Part shown: piece by piece, positions 54,614 through 63,735 of the stretch | How positions within the stretch are numbered: position 1 is the stretch's first letter | Layout: every line of letters starts with the position of its first letter | Notes under the pieces: generated by a model | What the model was told of the DNA's origin: nothing | Database searches by the model: none | The model's input: only the letters and a program-made list of their open reading frames with translations | Assembly (NCBI GenBank): GCA_015060455.1 | Contig: SUYM01000004.1 | Coordinates: forward strand, 1-64,000 | DNA: 64,000 nucleotides | Source of the DNA: Bacteroidales bacterium | Lineage (GTDB): Bacteria; Bacteroidota; Bacteroidia; Bacteroidales; UBA932 | Direction of reading: 5' to 3' | Translations under genes and position numbers: made by a program

Positions 54614-57076
54614 TTACATCAAAATGTCATTCAGTACTCCCGAAGCGGTCTGGTATGCTCCTGCACCTGCTCCCTGAACCACCAGAGGTGACGGATAGAA
54701 GTCCGTCTTGATGATGGCTGCATTGTCGGTGCCGCAGAGCCCGTACAAAGGATGACCTTCTGCTACGGCTTCCAGACCTATCTTAGCCTTGTAGCCGAGC
54801 GGAGAGTCAGCGTCCTTCACCAGAGAGGCCACAAAGCGCTGCCTGAGCCCCTTGTCCGCAGCCTCATGGTAGCGTGCGGCAAACATTGCCTCATTGTCTG
54901 CAAGCATCTGATAGAAAGCAGGCACCTTGCCCTCGAAGAACTCCGGTCCGAGAATAGGCGAGATCTCCACGTCCTTCTCATCAAGCGGAACGCCTGCCTC
55001 GCGCGAGAGAATGATCAGTTTGCGGAGAACGTCGCGGCCCGAAAGGTCAAGACGTGGGTCCGGCTCGGTATATCCTGCATCCTGAGCCCTCTTCACGACC
55101 TCCGCGAAAGTGCCGCCCTGTCCACCTGCATAATTGCTGAAAATATAGTTCAGTGTACCGCTCAGGACAGCCTCTATGCGCAGGATCTCGTCACCGCTGT
55201 TCACACTGCGTGAGATGGATTCAAGGATAGGAAGCGCTGCTCCGACAGTGGTCTCATATCGCAGGGAAGCGTTGTTTTCCAAGGCAGATGCTTTCAGAAG
55301 CGCGTACTGCTGATATGGTGCCGAGAATGTGATCTTGTTGCAGGCCACCACAGAATAGCCCTTCTTGAAGAGATTCATATACTTATATGCGATGTCCGAT
55401 GAACCTGTGCAGTCCACGAAAACCGAATTTTCCAGAGACAGGGTAGAAAGAGTCTCGAAATATGCCTCATCAGCAGCGCTTTCCCCACCGGCAAGCAGGG
55501 CGACAGGGTCGCTGATGTCAAGCCCGCGCCTGTCCACAACGAACTTGCGGCTGTTGCTCAGTCCGCATACATGCAGACGCTTTCCGGTGCGCTGAGCAAT
55601 ATTTTCTCCGTTCTTTGCGATGATATCCACAAGCGCGCGGCCTACGACTCCGAAACCTGCGATGAACAGGTTGATGTCCTTTCCGGCAGTCTTGTCAAAG
55701 AACTCATTGTGGATATGCAGAATGGCCTCATTGGCATCCTTCGACGAAATGATGATGGACACGTTTCTTTCCGACGAGCCCTGTGCAGTCGCGCGTACAG
55801 GGATGCTGTGACGGCCCAAGGCAGCAAGCATACGTCCTGTCGTACCGCTCTGATTCAGCACATCGTCACCCACCAGACATACGATCGAGAATCCCTTCTC
55901 CACTTTCAGCGGGTTGAGTTTGCCGAGTGAAATCTCATACGCAAAGCATTTGTCAGCAGCCTCTTTCGCCTTTTCCGCATCCTTCTCCGACACGGCGATA
56001 CACATCGTATGTACCGATGATGCCTGTGTGATGAGGATTATGTTTATGTCGTTCTGGCTCAATGTCTCGAACAGACGGCTCGAAAATCCTGGGATTCCCA
56101 CCATGCCGCTGCCCTCCAAAGACAGCAGGGCGATGTTGTCTGAGTTGGATATTCCGATGAGTTTCTCCTTGCTGCGTGGCGGATTCTTCTCGATGAGGGT
56201 GCCGAACTCATGCGGCTGGAACGTATCCTTTATATATATAGGAATACCCTCTGCCACCACAGGCTGGATTGTCGGAGGATATATGACCTTCGCACCGAAA
56301 TGAGAAAGTTCAAGTGCAGCCTTGTATGAAATGTTACTTATGGTGCGTGCGGTAGGGACAACCTTAGGGTTGGATGTCATCATGCCCGGAACGTCGGTCC
56401 ATATTTCAAGAATGCGTGCCTTGCAGCCCACGGCGAAGAGCGATGCCGTATAGTCAGAACCTCCTCGCCCGAGGGTGGTTGTGCGTCCCTCCTTGTCGGA
56501 AGCGATGAAGCCGGGCACCACAAACAGTTGTGTGATAGGGTTCTTCTCCACCATCTCGTTCACCCGGAAATAGGTCTTCTGCATATCCACGACGTTCTTT
56601 CCGTTCTTAGGGAGCGTCCTGATGATGCTGCGCGAATCCCCCCATTTGGTAGCGATGCCGATGGATGCAAGTTTGGTGGCAAGAATCTTTGTGGACCATA
56701 GTTCCCCGAAACTCTGGATGGCATCAAGGCTGGCAGGGGAAAGTTCGCCGAGCAGGCATACACCCTGAGCGATGCCTCTGAGGGAATCAAAAAGTGCATC
56801 ACACACCTCGCGCGACTCCTCGTGCTTTTCGAGCGGAAGCAGTTCGCGTATTATATCATGATGTTTCTTCTGAAGTTCGTCAATGAGTGTCTTGTAACTC
56901 TCATCGCGCTCCGATGCCCTTATACCTATCTTGATGAGCGTGTCGGTGCAGCCGCTGATGGCCGACGAAACAAGTATTGTCCTGTCTCTCTCCACTGCCT
57001 TTGAGACTATGTCCACCACCTTGGACATATTTGTTGCGTTTGCGACAGAAGTGCCGCCGAATTTCATTACCTGCAT
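54614..57076 (-). CDS. thrA: Bifunctional aspartokinase / homoserine dehydrogenase I
   Basis: This 820-residue fused enzyme carries out the first and third steps toward threonine and methionine. The aspartokinase part starts MQVMKFGGTSVANATNMSKV, has TTLGRGGSDYTASLFAVGC, and ACT regulatory domains (about 310-455; SGMVGIPGFSSRLFETLSQN). The homoserine dehydrogenase part begins near residue 465 (LFIAGFGVVGRALVDII), with VFVDCTGSSD, GTLNYIFSN and DPRLDLSGRDVLRKLIIL. It lies back-to-back with tnaA across a 318-bp intergenic region. Confidence 0.96.
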   Translation of the reverse strand: MQVMKFGGTSVANATNMSKVVDIVSKAVERDRTILVSSAISGCTDTLIKIGIRASERDESYKTLIDELQKKHHDIIRELLPLEKHEESREVCDALFDSLRGIAQGVCLLGELSPASLDAIQSFGELWSTKILATKLASIGIATKWGDSRSIIRTLPKNGKNVVDMQKTYFRVNEMVEKNPITQLFVVPGFIASDKEGRTTTLGRGGSDYTASLFAVGCKARILEIWTDVPGMMTSNPKVVPTARTISNISYKAALELSHFGAKVIYPPTIQPVVAEGIPIYIKDTFQPHEFGTLIEKNPPRSKEKLIGISNSDNIALLSLEGSGMVGIPGFSSRLFETLSQNDINIILITQASSVHTMCIAVSEKDAEKAKEAADKCFAYEISLGKLNPLKVEKGFSIVCLVGDDVLNQSGTTGRMLAALGRHSIPVRATAQGSSERNVSIIISSKDANEAILHIHNEFFDKTAGKDINLFIAGFGVVGRALVDIIAKNGENIAQRTGKRLHVCGLSNSRKFVVDRRGLDISDPVALLAGGESAADEAYFETLSTLSLENSVFVDCTGSSDIAYKYMNLFKKGYSVVACNKITFSAPYQQYALLKASALENNASLRYETTVGAALPILESISRSVNSGDEILRIEAVLSGTLNYIFSNYAGGQGGTFAEVVKRAQDAGYTEPDPRLDLSGRDVLRKLIILSREAGVPLDEKDVEISPILGPEFFEGKVPAFYQMLADNEAMFAARYHEAADKGLRQRFVASLVKDADSPLGYKAKIGLEAVAEGHPLYGLCGTDNAAIIKTDFYPSPLVVQGAGAGAYQTASGVLNDILM

Positions 57077-57394
57077 ATAGTGTCCGTTTATTTGTTTCTA
57101 TCCTCTCTGTCTCCCCGCAAAAGGACTGCAAATATCGCACATTATGTGCACTAATGCAACCTTTCCGTTAATTTTAGAAAAATATTCTATTTGTGTTGTG
57201 ATGTTCGCCTTTTGCAGAAAAATATTCTGCAATCTGTCGTAAAAAAGAAAAAAGGTAAAGAAAAATAAAAAATCGTCATCTGACTGTTTGAAAAGCCCTT
57301 GACATGCGGTATCTTTGCCGGGGAGAAATGTCGCCTTGTTAACGAATGCAGGAACGATATAACACATTAACAAATAACATAAAACAATAACTAC
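57077..57394. promoter_or_regulatory. Divergent regulatory region between thrA and tnaA
   Basis: It contains a perfect palindrome GCACATTATGTGC (57137-57149), a direct repeat AGAAAAATATTCT at 57176-57188 and 57216-57228 (40 bp apart), and a hairpin TTGCAGAA/TTCTGCAA (57212-57232) that overlaps the second copy. A strong tnaA promoter follows (57287-57317). The elements could be operators for a regulator, but which one is unknown. Confidence 0.55.
57287..57317 (+). promoter_or_regulatory. tnaA promoter, canonical Bacteroidetes type
   Basis: TTTG at 57287-57290, a 19-bp spacer, and TATCTTTG at 57310-57317 match the -33/-7 consensus. The leader to ATG 57395 would be about 70 nt. I see no TnaC-like leader peptide. 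Confidence 0.75.
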
Positions 57395-58768
57395 ATGGAA
57401 TTACCTTTTGCAGAATCGTGGAAGATCAAAATGGTCGAGCCACTTCGTAAGAGCACACGCCAGGAGCGTGAGCAGTGGATCAAGGAAGCCAACTATAACC
57501 TTTTTCAACTTAAATCAGACCAGGTATATATAGACTGTCTCACTGACTCGGGTACAGGTGCGATGAGCGACCGTCAGTGGGCTGCAATGATGATGGGAGA
57601 CGAGAGTTATGCCGGTTCATCGTCATTCTTCATGCTCAAGGACACCATCACCCGCATCACCGGTTTCGAGTATGTCATTCCGACCCATCAGGGCCGTGCT
57701 GCCGAAAATGTGCTTTTCAGCCATCTTGTGACCCCGGGTGCAATAGTTCCGGGCAACTCGCATTTCGACACCACCAAGGGACATATCGAGAGCCGCAAGG
57801 CGTTTGCAGTGGACTGTACGGTCGATGAGGCAAAGGATACCCAACTCGAAGTCCCTTTCAAGGGTAATGTGGATCCTGTAAAACTTGAGAAGGTGCTGGC
57901 AGAAAATGCAGACAAGGTGCCTTTCATCATCGTAACCATCACCAACAACACCGCCGGAGGACAGCCCGTATCAATGGAGAATCTCCGTCAGGTGCGCGCA
58001 ATCGCTGACAAATACGGCAAGAGGGTAATCTTCGACTCGGCCCGTTTCGTGGAGAATGCATATTTCATCCGCACCCGAGAGGAGGGATATGGCGACAAGA
58101 CCATCAAGGAGATCTGCAAGGAGATGTTCTCATACGCAGACGGTATGACAATGTCATCAAAGAAGGACGGACTCGTGAATATGGGCGGTTTCATCGCTAC
58201 TCGTCATGAGGACTGGTATGAGGGAGCAAAGAGATTCTGTATCCCTTTCGAGGGCTATCTTACATACGGAGGTATGAACGGTCGCGATATGGCTGCTCTT
58301 GCAGTCGGCCTTGACGAGAACACGGAACTGGACAACATCGAGACCCGTATCCGTCAGGTGCAGTACCTCGCTGCCCGTCTTGACGAGTTCGGCATCCCTT
58401 ATCAGCGTCCGGTGGGTGGTCACGCGATCTTTGTTGATGCTGACAAGGTTCTGGATCAGATTCCTAAGGAGGAATTCCCTGCTCAGACACTCGCCATCGA
58501 ACTTTATCTTGAAGCCGGCATCCGTGGCTGCGAGATCGGTTATATCCTCGCAGATCGTGACCCTGTGACCCGGGAGAACCGTTTCGGAGGTCTTGACCTT
58601 CTGCGTCTGTGCATCGCCCGCCGCGTATATACAAACAACCACATGGACGTGATCGCAGTGGCTCTCAAAAACGTGTTCGACCGTCGTCATGAGATCACCC
58701 GTGGAGTGAAGATCGTATGGGAGACAGAACTTATGCGTCACTTCACTGTGAAACTTGAAAGACTTTAA
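57395..58768 (+). CDS. tnaA: Tryptophanase
   Basis: This 457-residue PLP enzyme splits tryptophan to indole, pyruvate and ammonia. The conserved blocks are LTDSGTGAMSDRQWAAMMMG, THQGRAAENVLF, FDSARFVENAYFI and the PLP-lysine motif SSKKDGLVNMGG (Lys257). It is close to tyrosine phenol-lyase, but the segment GIRGCEIGYIL has Ile where tyrosine phenol-lyase has the substrate-binding Arg, so tryptophanase is preferred. It has its own promoter and no tnaB permease gene follows. A family B element lies 7 bp after the stop. Confidence 0.92.
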   Translation: MELPFAESWKIKMVEPLRKSTRQEREQWIKEANYNLFQLKSDQVYIDCLTDSGTGAMSDRQWAAMMMGDESYAGSSSFFMLKDTITRITGFEYVIPTHQGRAAENVLFSHLVTPGAIVPGNSHFDTTKGHIESRKAFAVDCTVDEAKDTQLEVPFKGNVDPVKLEKVLAENADKVPFIIVTITNNTAGGQPVSMENLRQVRAIADKYGKRVIFDSARFVENAYFIRTREEGYGDKTIKEICKEMFSYADGMTMSSKKDGLVNMGGFIATRHEDWYEGAKRFCIPFEGYLTYGGMNGRDMAALAVGLDENTELDNIETRIRQVQYLAARLDEFGIPYQRPVGGHAIFVDADKVLDQIPKEEFPAQTLAIELYLEAGIRGCEIGYILADRDPVTRENRFGGLDLLRLCIARRVYTNNHMDVIAVALKNVFDRRHEITRGVKIVWETELMRHFTVKLERL

Positions 58769-58775
58769 ATTTCAG

Positions 58776-58886
58776 GGTGGAGCGTAACTGACAGAATTAC
58801 AATGGTTTATGCGAATCAAGGTGGGTCAATTTGACCCACCTTGATTGTTGTAAAATGTTGTACATCAGCGGTTTGTATTACACCGG
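58776..58886 (+). repeat. Family B element, copy 3
   Basis: GGTGGAGCGTAA at the start and a 16-bp perfect palindrome (58814-58829 against 58831-58846); the core AAGGTGGG lies 42 bp from the start, exactly as in copy 2. The end (TTGTATTACACC) is more degenerate and overlaps the 3' end of mrp. It lies between convergent genes. Confidence 0.8.
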
Positions 58887-59957
58887 CCTCCCTGCTGCCT
58901 TCTCCGCGACCTTCTCTGCCAGCGCCACGAATGCCAGTCCGTCAGGGCGGCTTGAAAGTGCTGCCGGTTCTCCGTTGTCACCTCCTTCGCGTATGCTCTG
59001 TACGATAGGAATCTGGCCGAGCACATCAATGCCGTATTTGTCAGCCATCTTTTGTGCGCCACCCTTTCCGAAGATATAGTATTTTTCATCAGGGTGTTCC
59101 TCCGGGGTAAACCATGCCATGTTTTCTACCAGGCCGAAGATAGGCTTCTTTACGCTTTCGTTTCTGAACATGTTCACGCCCTTTTCCACATCGGCCAAAG
59201 CGACGTCCTGAGGCGTGCTTACGATGACCGCGCCCTCCATAGGGATATCATGCACAAGGCTTATGTGGATGTCTCCTGTTCCCGGAGGCATATCTATAAG
59301 CAGGAAGTCAAGTTCGCCCCAGTGAACCTGTAATATCATCTGTTTCAGAGCGTTGCATGCCATTGGGCCACGCCAGATGAGTGCCTGCTCCGGCTTTGCA
59401 AAATATCCGATAGACATCCATTTCACGCCGTATTTTTCAAGCGGCATGATGATTTCCTTCTCATCTTCGAGAACAGCGTCCGGCACAAGTCCTTCTGTGG
59501 CAGTCATCTTCGGCACTGACGGTCCATATACATCAGCGTCGGCAAGTCCGACCTTGTATCCGAGGCGGGCGAGGGCTACGGCCAGATTGACAGCGACTGT
59601 CGATTTGCCGACTCCTCCCTTTCCTGAGGCTATGCCTATGATGTGCCTGATGCCTTCAACCTGCTCTGTCCCGAGGTCCAGTCCGGGCTTCTTCTTCGGT
59701 GCCGCCTCCTTGACCACGGTCCTGACCTCCACGACAGTGCCCTGCGGAGCATTTCTGATGATTGCCGCCTTCGCGCTGCCGATAAGGTATTCAGCCAGCG
59801 GGTCACGATGCTTTGCGAAGCAGAGAGTCACCGTCACCGCGTTTCCGTCTGTTTCAACATTCTCGACCATTCCAAGTTCGACAATGTTCTTGTCTCCCTT
59901 TGCCGGATGCTCCACCTGACGGAGCCAGTCCATTATTTCGTTATCTGTCATATCCAT
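58878..59957 (-). CDS. mrp: Mrp/ApbC-type iron-sulfur cluster carrier ATPase
   Basis: This 359-residue protein has an N-terminal DUF59/MIP18 domain (residues 1-85) and a P-loop domain with IASGKGGVGKST at about 109-120, GLADADVYGPSVPKM, LLIDMPPGTGDIHISL and the segment ENMAWFTPEEHPDEKYYIFGKGG. Mrp proteins carry Fe-S clusters; the usual Cys-x-x-Cys motif is not seen between ENMAWF and the Gly-rich part, where the family often has it, so cluster binding may differ. The start is near rnhB's end with a 55-bp gap. Confidence 0.9.
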   Translation of the reverse strand: MDMTDNEIMDWLRQVEHPAKGDKNIVELGMVENVETDGNAVTVTLCFAKHRDPLAEYLIGSAKAAIIRNAPQGTVVEVRTVVKEAAPKKKPGLDLGTEQVEGIRHIIGIASGKGGVGKSTVAVNLAVALARLGYKVGLADADVYGPSVPKMTATEGLVPDAVLEDEKEIIMPLEKYGVKWMSIGYFAKPEQALIWRGPMACNALKQMILQVHWGELDFLLIDMPPGTGDIHISLVHDIPMEGAVIVSTPQDVALADVEKGVNMFRNESVKKPIFGLVENMAWFTPEEHPDEKYYIFGKGGAQKMADKYGIDVLGQIPIVQSIREGGDNGEPAALSSRPDGLAFVALAEKVAEKAAGRPV

Positions 59958-60012
59958 ATGATGTTTGTTCGCTTATGCTGTTATCTTTTGCAGAATGTTT
60001 TACGTCAGGAAA

Positions 60013-60672
60013 TCAGAACAAAGTCGGTTCCAACTGTTTCAGATGAAAACTCTTCCTGTGATATGGTGTGTACCCATTGTCGACAATCGCCCTTATATGC
60101 TCCGGAGTAGGGTAGCCCATGTTCTTGTCCCAGCCATATTCCGGATATTCCAGTGCGAGCCTGCGCATGTGCTCGTCCCTGTATGTCTTGGCAAGGACCG
60201 AAGCCGCCGCAATCGAGGCAAACTTCGCGTCGCCCTTGACTATGCAGGTGTGTTTCAAGTCCTTATATTGTTGCCATATCTCCGGACCTATGCTGGTGTC
60301 TCCTGTCATCCGGTATGGCTTGAACCTGTTTCCGTCAATGAGCAGATGTTCCGGCAGGACTTTAAGTTTCATCACTGCACGCCACATGCCGCATATCGAT
60401 GCATTCAATATATTTATGTTGTCGATTTCCTCTGCGCTGACCTCCTCCACGGCCCATGCAATGGCCTCGCGCTCGATGATCGGTCTCAGGGTCTCGCGAG
60501 CCTTCTGAGTCATCTTCTTCGAGTCGTTCAGCAGCGGATGATGAAAATCCTTCGGCAAGATGACCGCGGCGGCATAGACCGGTCCGGCGAGAGGACCTCT
60601 TCCCGCCTCATCGCAGCCCGCTTCAATCAGATCCGCATGGAGATAGTTCGACAGATGGATTTCGTTTTGCAT
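60013..60672 (-). CDS. rnhB: Ribonuclease HII
   Basis: This 219-residue RNase HII removes ribonucleotides from DNA-RNA hybrids. The metal-binding motif is [21 protein letters not shown] (Asp21, Glu22), with further [20 protein letters not shown] and [21 protein letters not shown]. Length and C-terminal basic end ([13 protein letters not shown]) are normal. It lies between mrp and the XRE gene on the same strand, with an 18-bp gap to the latter. Confidence 0.95.
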   Translation of the reverse strand: MQNEIHLSNYLHADLIEAGCDEAGRGPLAGPVYAAAVILPKDFHHPLLNDSKKMTQKARETLRPIIEREAIAWAVEEVSAEEIDNINILNASICGMWRAVMKLKVLPEHLLIDGNRFKPYRMTGDTSIGPEIWQQYKDLKHTCIVKGDAKFASIAAASVLAKTYRDEHMRRLALEYPEYGWDKNMGYPTPEHIRAIVDNGYTPYHRKSFHLKQLEPTLF

Positions 60673-60690
60673 CGTGCAAAATTACACAAT

Positions 60691-61083
60691 CTATCTTTCC
60701 TCGCCAAGTCTTTTCTTCAACATCGAGATGATTTCGTTCTTGCTTCTGATGATTTCCTCGTTGGAGGCAATGATTTTTTCCAGATCCTGGATACGTCGCA
60801 GCAGTATGTCTATCTTGCCGGAGTATTCCGCCTGTATTTCCCGGAGGCTGCCGGCGCCCATCTGGGAGGGACGGTAACCGAGCACGATCTCCTCTGTCGG
60901 GGTGTCGAGCAGGTCTGCAATTTTATGGATGTTGCCGTTCAGTATAGATGTGTTGCCTTTTTCCAGGTCTCTGTATGCTGTGATTGACAGGCCCAACTGA
61001 AGGGCCATCTCTTCTTGCGTCACCTTGCGGGCCTTTCTGATCTTGCGGATGTTTTCCTTGATGCTGCTGTTGTCCATATGCAA
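60691..61083 (-). CDS. XRE-family transcriptional regulator with coiled-coil tail
   Basis: This 130-residue protein has an N-terminal helix-turn-helix (IRKIRKARKVTQEEMALQLG, then YRDLEKGNTSILNGNIHKIA; about residues 10-65) and a C-terminal coiled coil of Lys/Glu/Ile-rich heptads (IDILLRRIQDLEKIIASNEE). It is likely a dimeric DNA-binding repressor. The ATG is at 61083 or six bases later (61077). Upstream, the 210-bp gap has four CAAGAA-type half-sites (two on each strand) that could be its operators. Its neighbours do not tell what it regulates, but it faces the small gene and EF-G2 gene to the right. Confidence 0.8.
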   Translation of the reverse strand: MHMDNSSIKENIRKIRKARKVTQEEMALQLGLSITAYRDLEKGNTSILNGNIHKIADLLDTPTEEIVLGYRPSQMGAGSLREIQAEYSGKIDILLRRIQDLEKIIASNEEIIRSKNEIISMLKKRLGEER

Positions 61084-61131
61084 TAAGTTTATCTATGGAC
61101 AAAAGTATCGGGAAAAGCAAAGTCGGTTAAA

Positions 61132-61247
61132 CAAGAAAATCTTACGAAACGCAAGAAAAACTTTTAGAAAATGTCTAAAAACATAAAAAAGAGAAAAATA
61201 AGCGTGATTTTTCTTGTGCATTATTTAAAAATCCTTGCAAATTCTTG
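61132..61247. promoter_or_regulatory. Cluster of CAAGAA half-sites, candidate operator of the XRE gene
   Basis: CAAGAA occurs at 61132-61137 and 61152-61157, and its complement TTCTTG at 61211-61216 and 61242-61247. The forward pair is 20 bp apart, about two helical turns. The region is AT-rich and lies between divergent genes. Confidence 0.45.
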
Positions 61248-61292
61248 TGCTTGTGGCGTCCTTTGCCTCCTGGTAATATAAATAATGACATT

Positions 61293-61478
61293 ATGCACAC
61301 CGACTACCAACGCCTTTGCGCCTACCTTAGCCAGGCAGATGCTTCCGCTCTGCGCTCCACAACCATGGATGAAATCTGCGCCCGTTTCAATATAAGCACC
61401 CATGATGCGGACCTGTGCTTCTACACCGATTTTGGAATGAGTGGAGAAGAAATCATAGCCGAATTATTGTTATTATGA
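61293..61478 (+). CDS. Conserved-looking 61-residue protein of unknown function
   Basis: ATG 61293 opens a 61-residue frame ending at TGA 61478. The sequence contains a helix-turn-helix-like segment (TTMDEICARFNISTHDADLC) and ends MSGEEIIAELLLL. I recognise no named family. It looks real rather than chance: codon use matches neighbouring genes, and the frame lies exactly in the gap upstream of the EF-G paralog, whose likely promoter (61466-61497) starts inside its end. It may encode a small regulator, but no function should be assigned. Confidence 0.55.
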   Translation: MHTDYQRLCAYLSQADASALRSTTMDEICARFNISTHDADLCFYTDFGMSGEEIIAELLLL

Positions 61479-61497
61479 TATTGTTTTATTAGATTTG
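61466..61497 (+). promoter_or_regulatory. Promoter of the EF-G paralog; fixes its start codon
   Basis: ATTG at 61466-61469, a 20-bp spacer and TAGATTTG at 61490-61497 resemble the Bacteroidetes consensus. Transcription would start near 61504, so ATG 61503 cannot be used and ATG 61560 is the likely start, with a leader of about 55 nt. Confidence 0.55.
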
Positions 61498-61559
61498 CGA
61501 GGATGCGTCTTTTTAAGGCGGCAATCGACACAATAATTAACAATATAACACACAAACTA

Positions 61560-63713
61560 ATGAAAGCTTATCCAACCCAACACATCCGCAATGTGGTTCT
61601 CCTTGGCAGCACGAAGTCAGGAAAGACCACGTTATCTGAAGCCATGCTTTATGAAGGTAAGGTGATTGACAGAAGAGGTACTGTAGAGGCTAAGAATACA
61701 GTCTCTGACAATGCGGAGATCGAACAGTTGAATCAGAGGTCAATCTATGCGACTCCTCTCTATGCGGAGTTCATGGACACAAAATTCAATATCATTGACA
61801 CTCCGGGTGCTGATGACTTCGTGGGCGGTGCAGTTTCCGCTTTCAAGGTATGCGACACAGGAGTGCTTGTCGTAAATGCACAGCAGGGAGTCGAGGTCGG
61901 CACTCAGATATATTCCCGCTATGCAAGAGAATATGGTATCCCGATGATCGTTGCCGTGAACCAGCTTGACGGTGAGAAGGCATCATGGGAGACAACTTTG
62001 GAATCGATGAAGGAGTCGTTCGGCGGCAAGCCGGTGGTGGTTCAGTATCCTGTGAACGTGGGTCCTGGCTTTGACGGCTTCATCGATGTGCTCAAGATGA
62101 AATATTATCACTTCCTTGACGAGAATGGAAAGCGCGAGGATCTCGAGATTCCGGCTGACCGTCTTGAAGAGGCAGAAGAACTTAGAAACGAACTTATAGA
62201 GCGTGCAGCCGAGTATGACGACACCCTTATGGAGACATTCTTCGAGCAGGGTTCGCTTTCAGAGGATGAGATCCGCAAGGGCCTCGGAATCGGTATCCGC
62301 GAAGGTAAGGTGATGCCTATATTCTGTCTTTCTGCAAAGAAGGACATCGGAGTGAAGCGTCTTATGGAGTTCACTATCCGCACAGCGGCTTCTCCGGCAG
62401 AGCGCAAGGGCGTGACAAAGGACGAGAAAGTAATCGAGTGCAAGCAGGAGGCTCCTGTATCACTCTTTATATATAAGACAGCGGTTGAGCCGCATCTTGG
62501 CGAGGTTGCATATTTCAAGGTGATGTCGGGTGAACTCACCGAGGGTATGGACCTTGAAAATCCTGAAACGGGTGACAAGGAAAGGATTTCAGCAATCTAT
62601 GCGGTTGCCGGCAAGAAGAAGGAGAAGGTTACCGACCTTATCGCAGGAGATATCGGATGTACCGTGAAACTCCGCGCAGCAAAGACAAATGTAACTCTCT
62701 GTGCTCCAGGTGCGGATATCTGCTACAAGGACATCGTGTTCCCTCATTACAAATATCGTTGTGCTGTCAAGGCAAAGGATGCAAAGGATGAGGAGAAGGT
62801 GAGCGAGGCAATGGCAAAGATCGCTGCCGAGGATCCTACATACGTGATCGAATATCACAAGGAGCAGAAGCAGACCATCCTCAAAGGTATGGGTGAGCAG
62901 CATGTGAACACTCTCAAATGGAGACTCCAGAATGAGAACAAACTTGAAATCGAGTTCGCTGCACCTAAGATCTCATACCGCGAGACCATCACCAAGATTG
63001 CTTGTGCGGACTATCGTCACAAGAAGCAGTCAGGTGGAGCAGGTCAGTTCGGTGAGGTTCACCTTCTTATCGCTCCTTATCAGGAGGGTGTCGATCCTGG
63101 CAACAGATTCAAGGTCGATGGCAAGGAAATCGTTCTCAACATCAAGGGTAAGGAAGAGTTTGATCTTCCATGGGGCGGTAAACTCGAATACTACAACTGT
63201 ATCGTAGGTGGTGCCATTGATGCACGCTTCATGCCTGCCATCCTCAAGGGTATCAACGAGAAGATGAGCGAGGGCCCTCTCACAGGTTCACTTGCACGTG
63301 ATATCCGTGTATATGTATATGACGGTAAGATGCACCCGGTTGACTCAAATGAAATCTCATTCGTTCTTGCGGCACGTAACGCGTTCAAGGAAGCATTCCG
63401 CGCAGCAGGTCCGAAGATCATGGAGCCGATCTACAATGTTGAGGTGCTTACCCCGTCCGAGTACATGGGTGCCTGCATGTCCGATCTCCAGAACCGTCGC
63501 GCTCTCATCGAGGGTATGGGGTCAGACAAGGGATTCGAGGTCATCAAGGCCCGCGTTCCGCTTGCAGAACTTTACCGTTACTCGACAACCCTCAGTTCTC
63601 TTACATCAGGTAGTGCAACCTTCACAATGGACTTCGCTGACTACCAGCCGGTACCGGGCGATGTACAGGAGAAACTCCTGAAAGCATACCTTGAAGAGGA
63701 GAAGGAAGACTAA
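61560..63713 (+). CDS. fusA2: EF-G paralog (EF-G2 type) with degenerate GTPase centre
   Basis: ATG 61560 gives a 717-residue translation factor of EF-G build: G domain, domain II (APVSLFIYKTAVEPHLGEVA), domain III (GMGEQHVNTLKWRLQ), domain IV (GGAGQFGEVHLLIAPYQ) and domain V (IMEPIYNVEVLTPSEYMGA). The G domain is abnormal. The P-loop reads GSTKSGKTT, switch I lacks the RGIT motif (QRSIYATPLY), and switch II reads DTPGADDF, with Ala84 where the catalytic His stands in DTPGHVDF. The G4 motif is NQLD. This fits the Bacteroides EF-G2 type described as lacking GTPase activity and important for gut colonisation. It is followed by a terminator. Confidence 0.9.
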   Translation: MKAYPTQHIRNVVLLGSTKSGKTTLSEAMLYEGKVIDRRGTVEAKNTVSDNAEIEQLNQRSIYATPLYAEFMDTKFNIIDTPGADDFVGGAVSAFKVCDTGVLVVNAQQGVEVGTQIYSRYAREYGIPMIVAVNQLDGEKASWETTLESMKESFGGKPVVVQYPVNVGPGFDGFIDVLKMKYYHFLDENGKREDLEIPADRLEEAEELRNELIERAAEYDDTLMETFFEQGSLSEDEIRKGLGIGIREGKVMPIFCLSAKKDIGVKRLMEFTIRTAASPAERKGVTKDEKVIECKQEAPVSLFIYKTAVEPHLGEVAYFKVMSGELTEGMDLENPETGDKERISAIYAVAGKKKEKVTDLIAGDIGCTVKLRAAKTNVTLCAPGADICYKDIVFPHYKYRCAVKAKDAKDEEKVSEAMAKIAAEDPTYVIEYHKEQKQTILKGMGEQHVNTLKWRLQNENKLEIEFAAPKISYRETITKIACADYRHKKQSGGAGQFGEVHLLIAPYQEGVDPGNRFKVDGKEIVLNIKGKEEFDLPWGGKLEYYNCIVGGAIDARFMPAILKGINEKMSEGPLTGSLARDIRVYVYDGKMHPVDSNEISFVLAARNAFKEAFRAAGPKIMEPIYNVEVLTPSEYMGACMSDLQNRRALIEGMGSDKGFEVIKARVPLAELYRYSTTLSSLTSGSATFTMDFADYQPVPGDVQEKLLKAYLEEEKED

Positions 63714-63735
63714 TCTCACACAATTCTCTTATAAG

